From Adhaeretor mobilis (lineage in GTDB: Bacteria > Planctomycetota > Planctomycetia > Pirellulales > Lacipirellulaceae), in the NCBI RefSeq assembly GCF_007741515.1, contig NZ_CP036263.1, positions 2,481,501 to 2,545,500 of the forward strand: a stretch of DNA of 64,000 bases. Reading direction: 5' to 3'. How positions within the stretch are numbered: position 1 is the stretch's first letter; each line of letters starts with the position of its first letter. Both the position numbers and the translations under genes were made by a program. Positions 44,674-52,485 of the stretch are shown here, piece by piece. The notes beneath the pieces were generated by a model. It made no database searches and had not been told where the DNA came from. It saw only the letters and a list, made by a program, of their open reading frames with translations.

Positions 44674-44753
44674 CGCTGCTCTCTGCGGTGAGAAAACCAG
44701 CAGCTTGACGCTTCACCCGCTCAGTAAGAAGATGTGTTTAGCGGAACGGACAC

Positions 44754-44830
44754 AAATTGACAAGGGAGAAGTATTAGGGTTGATGGGCCCCAACGTCGCC
44801 GGGAAAACCACGCCAATTCGCATCCGAGCG
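44754..44830 (+). pseudogene. Remnant of an ABC transporter ATPase (Walker A region)
   Basis: Directly outside the right IS repeat one frame reads QIDKGEVLGLMGPNVAGKTTPIRI, which matches the KGEVLGLMGPNGAGKTTTIR stretch of ABC ATPases with two substitutions (G to V in the P loop, T to P). Nothing else of the ATPase was found on either side. It appears to be what is left of a gene at the IS junction. Confidence 0.6.
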
Positions 44831-44878
44831 CGGCTTCAGTTCTGCTTCGTTGTTCTTACAACTGGAAGAAGGAGCAGC

Positions 44879-45697
44879 CTAACTCTCGGTGTTGTTGGGA
44901 ACGAACCATCCTGCTTTATCGTCCAACGGCCTGATCCATACGTTCCGGAATCGGACCTGAGAATCATGGTCTTGCAGGTAGAGCGGACCGGTCTCCTCAA
45001 GTAATATCTGTTGATTCACTTTGGCTGTGTAGGGCGATACTTTGAAGGTCATCGGCGCGTACTTGGAACGTGGCTCGGCGAACTCAGTTTTGTGTTGCAC
45101 GAGCACTCCATTGAGCAGCGCCGTAACCCTACCCGACTTTATGACTTTGCCAGTCTTGTCTCGCCGAGGGGCAGTGAACAAGACATCGTAGGTTTGCCAT
45201 TTGCCAGCGGATTTACCTGCGTTGACGAGCGGTGCTGCTATTCCATACAGGGCGCCGATCGTAAGTTCTGGGGACTCCGCCTTTTCTCGCGAGGCGTAGA
45301 TTTGCAATTCACAGATGCCATGCAGATAGAGCCCGCTGTTGCCATGTTTCCGGTCTTTTCTCGGCAGGAGAAACTCGACGTGTATCTGGGCGTCCCGGAA
45401 ATGATAAGTGGTCCACACACCGCGATTTGTCCGCTGGGCACCGGGCACGACGAGTTCGTTGTGCTCGATCAGCCAGTCACAGGGCGTGCCATCGCATTTC
45501 AGCAGTTTGTCCGTGTCGCTGCCGTCAAAAATAACGACAGCGTCAGAAGGGGCCGCATTATCAGACACATTGACGACAGGCGTCTCAGCAGCAATTGCTG
45601 AGGATTGAAGAAAACTGTGTACGACTGTTAGCGCCGTAAGAATGACAATGCCAGCTGGCAGAATTCCCGACGAAACAACGGGTTGCTTGTAAGACAT
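44879..45697 (-). CDS. Exported DUF1080 (3-keto-disaccharide hydrolase-like) protein
   Basis: A 272-residue exported protein with a signal segment (GILPAGIVILTALTVVHSF). DUF1080 domains have a concanavalin-like jelly-roll fold and are frequent in planctomycetes and Verrucomicrobia. The core reads VIFDGSDTDKLLKCDGTPCDWLIEHNELVVPG, then QIHVEFLLPRKDRKHGNSGLYLHGICELQI, and ends with RFRNVWIRPL. It lies last in the minus-strand sialic-acid run and may bind or trim glycans outside the membrane. The family includes a 3-keto-glucoside hydrolase, but most members are uncharacterised. Confidence 0.85.
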   Translation of the reverse strand: MSYKQPVVSSGILPAGIVILTALTVVHSFLQSSAIAAETPVVNVSDNAAPSDAVVIFDGSDTDKLLKCDGTPCDWLIEHNELVVPGAQRTNRGVWTTYHFRDAQIHVEFLLPRKDRKHGNSGLYLHGICELQIYASREKAESPELTIGALYGIAAPLVNAGKSAGKWQTYDVLFTAPRRDKTGKVIKSGRVTALLNGVLVQHKTEFAEPRSKYAPMTFKVSPYTAKVNQQILLEETGPLYLQDHDSQVRFRNVWIRPLDDKAGWFVPNNTES

Positions 45698-45816
45698 AAA
45701 GATCTTGCCTTTCTAAAATGATGGGTGCTCAGTGGATGTACGCGCGTTGGTGAAGGAAACAGGGCAGGAATTTCAAATCGCTAGGGTTGCGATTTTCGCC
45801 ACATTCACACGAGAGC

Positions 45817-46989
45817 CTAATCTAGCCAGTCCGGCTCGCAGATTGCCAAGACCAGACGTTTGTAGTCGTCTGCTTCGTAGAGGCATCCGATACGCCCATC
45901 GGGCAAAATAACTAGGCATGAGTAGGCGCTCGAACCGGGGTAAATTTGCTGGGCGGCCGGCCAACTCTTGCCCTCGTCGAAGCTGGCGCGGAGCGTCATA
46001 TTCTTACGGCCCTTCTTGCTAGCCGGATTGGAAAACAAGAGAACGCCTGGTCGGTCGCCGTCTGCCCAACGATAGCGGCGAATGCTTGCCTGACAAATCG
46101 GTTCGATCAATTCTTTGGCAGGCCGTTGATCTTCCCAGGTCTTTCCGCCATCGTCACTGAAAGTGACTTGACGGGAGTGTATACTGCGGTCGTAATTCCG
46201 CATATTGAGCATCAATCGGCCTTGGGGAAGTTCGACGACTTCGCATTCGTTCTCCTTGCCGCCGGAGGAGGAGCCTCCAAGCTGCCACGTTTTGCCGTGG
46301 TCGTCGGAGTAGATGACGTGCGAGAAGTAATCGTTTGGCGCCTTGTCAGGTGTCTTGTGGTCGCAGGGTATGACAAGTCGTCCGCAATGTTCCCCGTGCT
46401 CTATTTGAATCCCAGCGCCCGGTCCAGTGGCATACCAGGTCCAGTTTTTGTTCTTCACTTCGGAGGTGATTTCGCGAGGTTTGTCCCAAGTTTTGCCGTT
46501 GTCTTTCGAGCTCGTCAAGAAGACTCGTCGGGAGTCAGCACCAAATCCTGGCGCAATTTTTTTCTCGCCGATCTTTCCGGAATTCCAAGTCATTGGTAAC
46601 CAGATCACGCCTGTTTCGCGATCGACGACAGGGCAGGGATTCCCACAGGTGTTACCCGCATCGTCCCAAATCACTGTCGCATCTGACCAGTTCTTGCCTC
46701 CATCGGTGGATCGCTTGAGGAGGATATCGATGTCTCCAGCGTCTGATCGGCTATGCTTTCGCCCCTCGCAAATAGCCAACAACGTTCCATCTTTGGCGAC
46801 GACGATCGCAGGGATGCGATAGGTGTCGTAAGCCCCCTCGCCGCTGACGAACAGGTCGGTCTCTTCGCAATTGGCCACAGGTGCAGCCTTAGCAGCCAAC
46901 GCTAGCGAGGCGACAAATGATGTCAGTAACACCAAGGATAGAGTGAATGTCAACAACAAGTGCTGACGGCGTTTGAGGACATACTTCAT
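45817..46989 (-). CDS. Exo-alpha-sialidase (GH33, BNR repeats)
   Basis: A 390-residue exported sialidase that releases terminal sialic acid. A signal peptide (LLLTFTLSLVLLTSFVASLALA) is followed by the FRIP-type motif TYRIPAIVVA with the first active-site Arg. The acid/base Asp is in AGDIDILLKRSTDGGKNW. Four Asp-box repeats are visible: STDGGKNW, SKDNGKTW, SDDHGKTW and SDDGGKTW. The last triad Arg lies in KKGRKNMTLRASFDEGKSW, and the Tyr/Glu region in SSAYSCLVILPDGRIGCLYEADD. It lies next to two sialidases read in the same direction. Confidence 0.93.
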   Translation of the reverse strand: MKYVLKRRQHLLLTFTLSLVLLTSFVASLALAAKAAPVANCEETDLFVSGEGAYDTYRIPAIVVAKDGTLLAICEGRKHSRSDAGDIDILLKRSTDGGKNWSDATVIWDDAGNTCGNPCPVVDRETGVIWLPMTWNSGKIGEKKIAPGFGADSRRVFLTSSKDNGKTWDKPREITSEVKNKNWTWYATGPGAGIQIEHGEHCGRLVIPCDHKTPDKAPNDYFSHVIYSDDHGKTWQLGGSSSGGKENECEVVELPQGRLMLNMRNYDRSIHSRQVTFSDDGGKTWEDQRPAKELIEPICQASIRRYRWADGDRPGVLLFSNPASKKGRKNMTLRASFDEGKSWPAAQQIYPGSSAYSCLVILPDGRIGCLYEADDYKRLVLAICEPDWLD

Positions 46990-47075
46990 AGTGTTTCTCC
47001 GTAGTCGGATTTCGGTTTGAAGGAAATAGGTCAGTCAATAGCAACAGGGTGTGCTCGCTGTTTCCGTCCAACGAG

Positions 47076-48869
47076 CTATTCAGGATTCACTGCGGCGCTG
47101 CAAATGCGTACGAAGTCGATCTCGCCATAGAATTGCTTGTCGCGACCATGATTGAACGCCCCAATGAGGAGATCGCTGTCGTTACTGAGATCGTCGTGGG
47201 TCACATCATCCTGGCGGGCTGCCAGACGGTCGTCGACGTAGAGGCGCAGCTGCCAATTCGCTGTGTCTCGGACGGCCGCTACATGATGCCACTTACCATC
47301 GTTCAGCTGCTTGCCTCCTAAGATGCTCACAACGCTTTCGCCGTCGGACACAAGAAATTTTGCTTGCCCGCCTTCAAGTCGAAGCCAGTACGAAGGCGAG
47401 TTGGGGCCTTTGTCTTTGCTGATGAGCGCCCCCTGTTTCTTGCTCCTTTTTTTCGAAGTGCGAAAGGTAATCTCCAGCGTAAAGCTGTCTTCATTCTCAA
47501 AGTCGAATATTTGGTACTCTTCGTCGCAGAGTCGAACGAATTCACCGGGGGCGTTGAACTGCCAAGCCATACCGTCAGTTCCAACTGCGTCGCTAGTCGT
47601 CCGCTTGAGATAGCCCTCAACCTTTGCGGAAAGCGGGCGTCCTCGGGTCGATTGAATTGCTCCCTGTTCAGGCGGTTGTGCAAAATCGAACTGCACTTGC
47701 GTAGGGTCGTCGAGCCAGCCTGCAGGCCAGGAGGCGAATCGTATTCGTTCGTAGCGATTTTGGCATCCATGCTCATAGAGTAAGCCAGCCGCCCCGTCGT
47801 TTAGTTCCACGAGGTCGCTATAGGCTGAGGGTCCGCGGTGGATCAGTTTCCCTTTGTTCCATGTTTTGGTCTCATCAAAGCTACTGCGAACGGTCAGCTT
47901 GCGACGAGCATTTGTATGTGCAGGATTGGAAAACAGTATCTCGTTGTGGTCGTCTCCTTCATCGACGGCTGCGACCCGCAGTACCGATCCTTGAACTCGA
48001 GGGTCGATTAATTCCGCAGCAAGTCCCGTATCGGGGAAAGTAGCGCCGTCATCGCGACTGTAGGCAATTACCCGCTGGCGTTCGTGCCCGCCGCGATTAC
48101 GGCTATTCAGTTGGATGCTGCCGTCAACCAGCTCAACCGCAACGCTCTCGCTAGGACGCATGTTTTTCGCTGATTCGACCCCATCGCCGCGTTGCCAACT
48201 CTCTCCACCGTCGTCGCTAAACACGGCAAAAGCTCCGTTGCTGCTCGGTCCATTCTGAACGGCACCGACAAGGAGTCGTCCGCGATGCTCGCCGCGGGTA
48301 AGTTGGATGCCGTGGGCCGGCCCGAAGGCGAGCCATCGCCAGTCGGGTCGCTTGACTTGAGCAGTGATCTCAACGGGGTTCGTCCAGCTCTTTCCGTGGT
48401 CGTCACTGTAATTTACCCAAGCTGTTCGCGTGCTTTCAGCGAGCCCCGCCTGAATCTTGCCTTGTCCATCCTCAGCAAGATTCTGATTGGTCAGCATGAC
48501 GACTCGACCCGTGCTGCGATCGACAATCGGCGAGGGATTGCCGCTCGTGTGTGGTCCGAAGTCTGTGGCGATAATCAGCGGTCCCCAAGTTTGCCCTCCG
48601 TCGGTGCTGCGTTTGAGAACCACGTCAATGTTCCCCGTATCGGCAGCACTGTTCTTGCGTCCTTCGCAGAATGCCAATAAGGCGCCGTCGGCTGCGCGTA
48701 GAATGGCCGGTACGCGATAGGTATGATAACCATCCTCGCCGCTTTCGAAGACCGTGACCTCCCGGAGAAGCTGACCGTAGACTGGCCTCGCAAGAAAACA
48801 TGTCGCTAACAGAGCGAAACAGACTAGAAATGGCGACGGTCGAAAACGCTTTCTGTTACGGAGTATCAT
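47076..48869 (-). CDS. Sialidase with C-terminal LamG-like carbohydrate-binding domain
   Basis: A 597-residue exported GH33 sialidase. I take the ATG at 48869 (MILRNRKRFRPSPF) as start, 14 bp inside the end of the upstream gene. The sialidase part has YRVPAILRA, TGNIDVVLKRSTDGGQTW, NYSDDHGKSW, FSDDGGESW and a late RKLTVRSSFDETKTW. A ~190-residue C-terminal domain (EITFRTSKKRSKKQGALISKD, KWHHVAAVRDTANWQLRLYVDD, DFVRICSAAVNPE) has the LamG/concanavalin fold pattern and may bind the glycan. Confidence 0.9.
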   Translation of the reverse strand: MILRNRKRFRPSPFLVCFALLATCFLARPVYGQLLREVTVFESGEDGYHTYRVPAILRAADGALLAFCEGRKNSAADTGNIDVVLKRSTDGGQTWGPLIIATDFGPHTSGNPSPIVDRSTGRVVMLTNQNLAEDGQGKIQAGLAESTRTAWVNYSDDHGKSWTNPVEITAQVKRPDWRWLAFGPAHGIQLTRGEHRGRLLVGAVQNGPSSNGAFAVFSDDGGESWQRGDGVESAKNMRPSESVAVELVDGSIQLNSRNRGGHERQRVIAYSRDDGATFPDTGLAAELIDPRVQGSVLRVAAVDEGDDHNEILFSNPAHTNARRKLTVRSSFDETKTWNKGKLIHRGPSAYSDLVELNDGAAGLLYEHGCQNRYERIRFASWPAGWLDDPTQVQFDFAQPPEQGAIQSTRGRPLSAKVEGYLKRTTSDAVGTDGMAWQFNAPGEFVRLCDEEYQIFDFENEDSFTLEITFRTSKKRSKKQGALISKDKGPNSPSYWLRLEGGQAKFLVSDGESVVSILGGKQLNDGKWHHVAAVRDTANWQLRLYVDDRLAARQDDVTHDDLSNDSDLLIGAFNHGRDKQFYGEIDFVRICSAAVNPE

Positions 48870-50085
48870 TTTCGTTACTCCCTTCGAGCAGCCAGGCCAG
48901 ATTGAACTTTGCAAAGGTCAAGTATTTCGGTGCAAATTCCCCTGGGTCGTCATCGATGCCGCCCCGTTCGTAAACGCAGTAAATCATCCCCTCTTTGTCG
49001 CGGGCCAATTGGCTATATCCTGTGCGGCCCGAGTCGAGAACCCGAGAGACTGGCCACGTCTGGCCGTCGTCGTTACTTAACCGAATGGTCAAATTCTCGC
49101 GACTTCTTGCCTTCCACTTCAAAAGCTGCTCTTCATTCGCACTGCTATCGGGATTGCTGAAAATCAATTGACTCGGCGAGTAACGCAATAAGCCCGCCTG
49201 ACAGATGGGGTCAAACAACTGCTCATCGTAAGCGGGCTCCGTCCAACCCGCGGCGCCATCGCTGCTGAAGCTCACTGCCCGTCGATACTGTGGCGACTCG
49301 TTTCGAAGATGGGCCATCACTCGCCCATCGGAGAGTTCCATCAGCACCGTTTCGCTGGGGTTGCTGATAGCGTCTCCATCCCGCGCCACTACCTCGCCGG
49401 CGTGCCAAGACTTCCCGCGATTATCGCTATAAACCGTTGTGACAATCGAAGGGCGATGACGATGTTCCAACGCTAGCCACACGGGCACAACAAATCGCCC
49501 TTTGTGAGCGCCCTGTTGCAGCACAATTCCAGGGCTCATGCCAGGAGCGACAACGGTCCAGTCGTAGCCTTCCCGCTCGCGATAGGTCTTGAAGACCTTC
49601 GTGATCTCATGCGGGGCAGACCAACGTACGCCGTCATTGGTGCTCGTCCGCCAATAAACCCGTTCGTAATTGATAGCGTTCATTAAGTGGAGCTTGCCGG
49701 TCTTGCTATCGACAATGAACGTGTTGTTGTGGACGGTATTTATGCCGTCATCGACAATCGTTCTGGGGGCTTTCCACGTCTTTCCGCCATCGGTACTGCG
49801 GCGAATTATGGTGTCGATGTCCGACCAGTCGCCAGCGCCATCCTTGCGCGCCTCGGTAGAAACAAGTACAGTTCCCTTAGGACTGATCAGAATCGTAGGC
49901 ACACGGTACGTCAGATAGCCGCCCTGGCCTCCCTCAAAGAGGTCGATCTTCGTGAAGAAAGGCTTTTCCTGTTCAGATTCTGCTTGAGCTGCCTGAGTCA
50001 GCGCTGCTAATGCGAAGACCCCGAAGCTCCAATTCGCTATGAGCCTCCACTTGGATTGCAGAATTTTTCGGTCAGGACTTGTCAT
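48856..50085 (-). CDS. Sialidase (GH33-like)
   Basis: A 409-residue exported sialidase from the ATG at 50085 (MTSPDRKILQSK); an upstream in-frame start at 50151 is less likely. A signal peptide (NWSFGVFALAALTQAAQAE) precedes TYRVPTILISPKGTVLVSTEARK. The acid/base Asp is in DWSDIDTIIRRSTDGGKTW, with further Asp boxes STNDGVRW and SSDGAAGW, and a late SRENLTIRLSNDDGQTW. RIPWRP-like substrate details cannot be given. The 3' end overlaps the start of the LamG-sialidase by 14 bp. Confidence 0.9.
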   Translation of the reverse strand: MTSPDRKILQSKWRLIANWSFGVFALAALTQAAQAESEQEKPFFTKIDLFEGGQGGYLTYRVPTILISPKGTVLVSTEARKDGAGDWSDIDTIIRRSTDGGKTWKAPRTIVDDGINTVHNNTFIVDSKTGKLHLMNAINYERVYWRTSTNDGVRWSAPHEITKVFKTYREREGYDWTVVAPGMSPGIVLQQGAHKGRFVVPVWLALEHRHRPSIVTTVYSDNRGKSWHAGEVVARDGDAISNPSETVLMELSDGRVMAHLRNESPQYRRAVSFSSDGAAGWTEPAYDEQLFDPICQAGLLRYSPSQLIFSNPDSSANEEQLLKWKARSRENLTIRLSNDDGQTWPVSRVLDSGRTGYSQLARDKEGMIYCVYERGGIDDDPGEFAPKYLTFAKFNLAWLLEGSNENDTP

Positions 50086-50128
50086 GGGTTTTTCCCTAGA
50101 TAGATGAGGTATTGCATGACTGTCTATG

Positions 50129-52402
50129 TCATTCTGGAGTCGGCTTAGCACAAGTCGCCTGCGTGAAAAACCAGTCGCGCGGGATCACTGCGCATTGCAG
50201 TGAAAGCGAGGGCCTTTTTCTCTCCCATGCCGGTCGGGCTGCTGAATAAGTGACGATCGCATTGCCCGCTTGAGTAAACGTGCAGTCCAGGTTAGTGAAC
50301 TCGGCATCGGTGGCCGTCTCGATATCGCCGATGTGTTCCCAATGCACTCCGCCGTCGTCGGACCTTGCCGCGGAGAGAGGAGTACGCTCGCCAAAGTGAT
50401 GGTGGCCTTGCTGGTATTCGCTGCCATTCCAAAACAGAACTAAAGTATTCGTTCCGGGAATCCGGCGTAGGCACGTCGAGGATTCTGGACCAACCAGTCC
50501 GCTCGGTTGGGCTGCGGTCCAGTTCTCTCCTCGATCGTACGAACGCGTAATGAACGGTCCACCCAATTGAGTGCGAAGCGACATAACCAATTCGCCGTCT
50601 ACGAGCTCAGCGAGAGACGCTTCCATCGCTCCGCGCATCGGCAGAACGATTGTTCCCTCTGAGCGATGCCAGGTGCGGCCTTGATCGTCGCTGATCATGC
50701 ACCAAGCGTCATTCTTCTGATTCCCTTGCGTGCCAGTTCCGCCGTGTATGCCAAAAATCAACCGTCCACTTTCAAGCAATAGCAATTGGGAGTTGCCGCC
50801 TTGCAGCCATTGTCCTTTGCTTTTCTCCCAGAGCGACTGGTCTAATTCCCATATTTTCCCATCGTCGCTCGAGCGATAGAGTTTCATCGAAGTACTTGCT
50901 CTGCCGTGGGCATGATTGGCGAGCATGAGGAGCTCTCCATCGGTCAAGCGACAAAGAGCCGGCGCCTGGACGTTGATGTCTTCTTTATCGGAAGTGACGA
51001 TTTCGCGGGCTTCCCCCCAGGTCTTGCCTCCGTCTCGCGACTCTTGCGACCAAATCGTACAGTCGCCGAAATCACTTCCTCCATGCTCGCTATCGCGAAA
51101 CCGATGGTAAGCCATCAGCAAATGGTCTGGTTCGATCTCGACGACAGAGGCAGTGTCCGAGCGAGGAACGTCCTTGCGAGCTTGCTCAATTGTCACGCGC
51201 TGGATCGCGCCATTGGAGAAATCGTGAGAGAGGATCTTGGCAAACTCTTTCCGAAGTACGGTCGCCTGTCGCATAAAACCAAGGTCGGTTGGATGAGAAC
51301 TGTCGATGGTTGCTTCCCCATCGTTGCCCAGGAGCTGGCCTCCTTTGACGTAGAAGAGGCGTTTGACTCCCTCAGCTTTCAGCCGCTTGTATGCTTCGCG
51401 ATACGCTTGACGATTGGTGAGGTTTGTTACTCTCCGGCCCTCTACCAAAAACGAATTGCCGTAAGTACGATCTTCCACCATGAGGATGGGAGTCGCCGGA
51501 TGACTTTTCCGCAGCCGATGAATGAATGGCTCTGTTCTCTCCGTCAATTCAGACGCATTCATGTTAGGAAGGCAATCCAACACATAGACGGCCGGGTCGA
51601 GTTCGGAGAGTAACTCAGCAAGTTCCGGTTCCATTTCACCATTTCCGGAAAAGCCAAGATTGAGCACCGGGTATCCTAGCTGCCGCCCAAGAATCGCAGG
51701 ATGACACATGCCAGGTCGCGAGGCCGATCTCCCTTGAGTAATCGAAGTTCCGTAGAAAAGAATCGGCTTCTGTCGATCGTCGCGTCTTGCCGGGGCTTTC
51801 TGCAATTGCGCCGCTTTCGGAATCCCAAGCTCTAAGGACTGAACGCCGTTGTAGAGAGGAAAGTATAAAAGGTACTCTCTTTTTTCCTTGGGGATTCCTC
51901 GCGTCAGGACGACGCTTGTGGTTTTTCCTTTCGGTGCGCCAATCCCCAGCCAGTGCCAGTCTCCTGAATTCGTTTTGACATATAAATCCAAGCCACTGGC
52001 GCCGGTCGCAGTCATATTGGCAGGCGCCAGTTGGTCGAGGGTGAGCGTCCACCGAGCGCGGAGTTCCGTCGCATCGGTAACGAACCGTACGCAGACGCCC
52101 GCCGACTGTTGAGACAACCTCCAAACCTTGCTGCGAACCTTTTTTTCTGCTTTCGCTGGCAAACGATCGAAGGGCGATTTGGTATCCGACCAGCCCATTC
52201 CTTCGATATCCAGGAGATGAACGTCGTACCAAGCCGTGTCGTCTTTGGAGTCGGGAGTTGCCAATTTTGGATCTACCGGCTCGCCTGCCGCGTACACGTG
52301 CGATGCAAAGAGTACAAGGCATACAATCGCTTGGGCAATTCTTGGAAAGTAAGTTGCGAGGGAATTGCAAGTATCTGAGTAGGGCCGCCGTTTGGTATTC
52401 AT
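50129..52402 (-). CDS. SGNH-hydrolase esterase fused to a sialidase
   Basis: A 757-residue exported two-domain protein from the ATG at 52402. Residues about 45-200 form a beta-sandwich-like N-terminal module. The SGNH_hydro-type esterase at about 210-395 has GTSITQG (block I Ser, residues 218-224), GFSGNGEMEP (block II) and DSSHPTDLG (D367/H370). From about 400 it continues into a BNR sialidase-like domain (SQESRDGGKTW, SSDDGKIW, ISDDQGRTW, RSDDGGVHW). The FRIP motif is divergent. O-acetylated sialic acid would need deacetylation before cleavage, so the two domains could act on one substrate; this is inference. Confidence 0.88.
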   Translation of the reverse strand: MNTKRRPYSDTCNSLATYFPRIAQAIVCLVLFASHVYAAGEPVDPKLATPDSKDDTAWYDVHLLDIEGMGWSDTKSPFDRLPAKAEKKVRSKVWRLSQQSAGVCVRFVTDATELRARWTLTLDQLAPANMTATGASGLDLYVKTNSGDWHWLGIGAPKGKTTSVVLTRGIPKEKREYLLYFPLYNGVQSLELGIPKAAQLQKAPARRDDRQKPILFYGTSITQGRSASRPGMCHPAILGRQLGYPVLNLGFSGNGEMEPELAELLSELDPAVYVLDCLPNMNASELTERTEPFIHRLRKSHPATPILMVEDRTYGNSFLVEGRRVTNLTNRQAYREAYKRLKAEGVKRLFYVKGGQLLGNDGEATIDSSHPTDLGFMRQATVLRKEFAKILSHDFSNGAIQRVTIEQARKDVPRSDTASVVEIEPDHLLMAYHRFRDSEHGGSDFGDCTIWSQESRDGGKTWGEAREIVTSDKEDINVQAPALCRLTDGELLMLANHAHGRASTSMKLYRSSDDGKIWELDQSLWEKSKGQWLQGGNSQLLLLESGRLIFGIHGGTGTQGNQKNDAWCMISDDQGRTWHRSEGTIVLPMRGAMEASLAELVDGELVMSLRTQLGGPFITRSYDRGENWTAAQPSGLVGPESSTCLRRIPGTNTLVLFWNGSEYQQGHHHFGERTPLSAARSDDGGVHWEHIGDIETATDAEFTNLDCTFTQAGNAIVTYSAARPAWERKRPSLSLQCAVIPRDWFFTQATCAKPTPE

Positions 52403-52485
52403 AATCCTTGGAACCTCTCCTGGATGATTAGGAACAAAAGCTTGCAAGGAAATAGGGTCAGGGCTTCGCCGAGCTGTCATGCTAT

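Larger units (their letters stand above)
41837..44753. mobile_element. IS66-family element with cargo, inactivated
   Basis: Perfect 13-bp terminal inverted repeats GTGTCCGTTCCGC at 41837-41849 and GCGGAACGGACAC at 44741-44753 bound about 2.9 kb. It contains tnpA, tnpB and tnpC on the minus strand and a toxin-like/immunity-like pair on the plus strand at the left end. tnpC is interrupted by a stop. No 8-bp target duplication was found (left flank TATTGAAA, right flank AAATTGAC), which suggests later rearrangement or a boundary different from the one proposed. Confidence 0.6.

Noticed and set aside
41837..44753. 8-bp target duplication at the IS66 ends
   Set aside because: Left flank TATTGAAA and right flank AAATTGAC do not match, so no duplication can be claimed.
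44663..45004. 113-residue plus-strand frame as a gene
   Set aside because: Only about 25 residues resemble an ABC ATPase; the rest overlaps the IS end and the DUF1080 gene.
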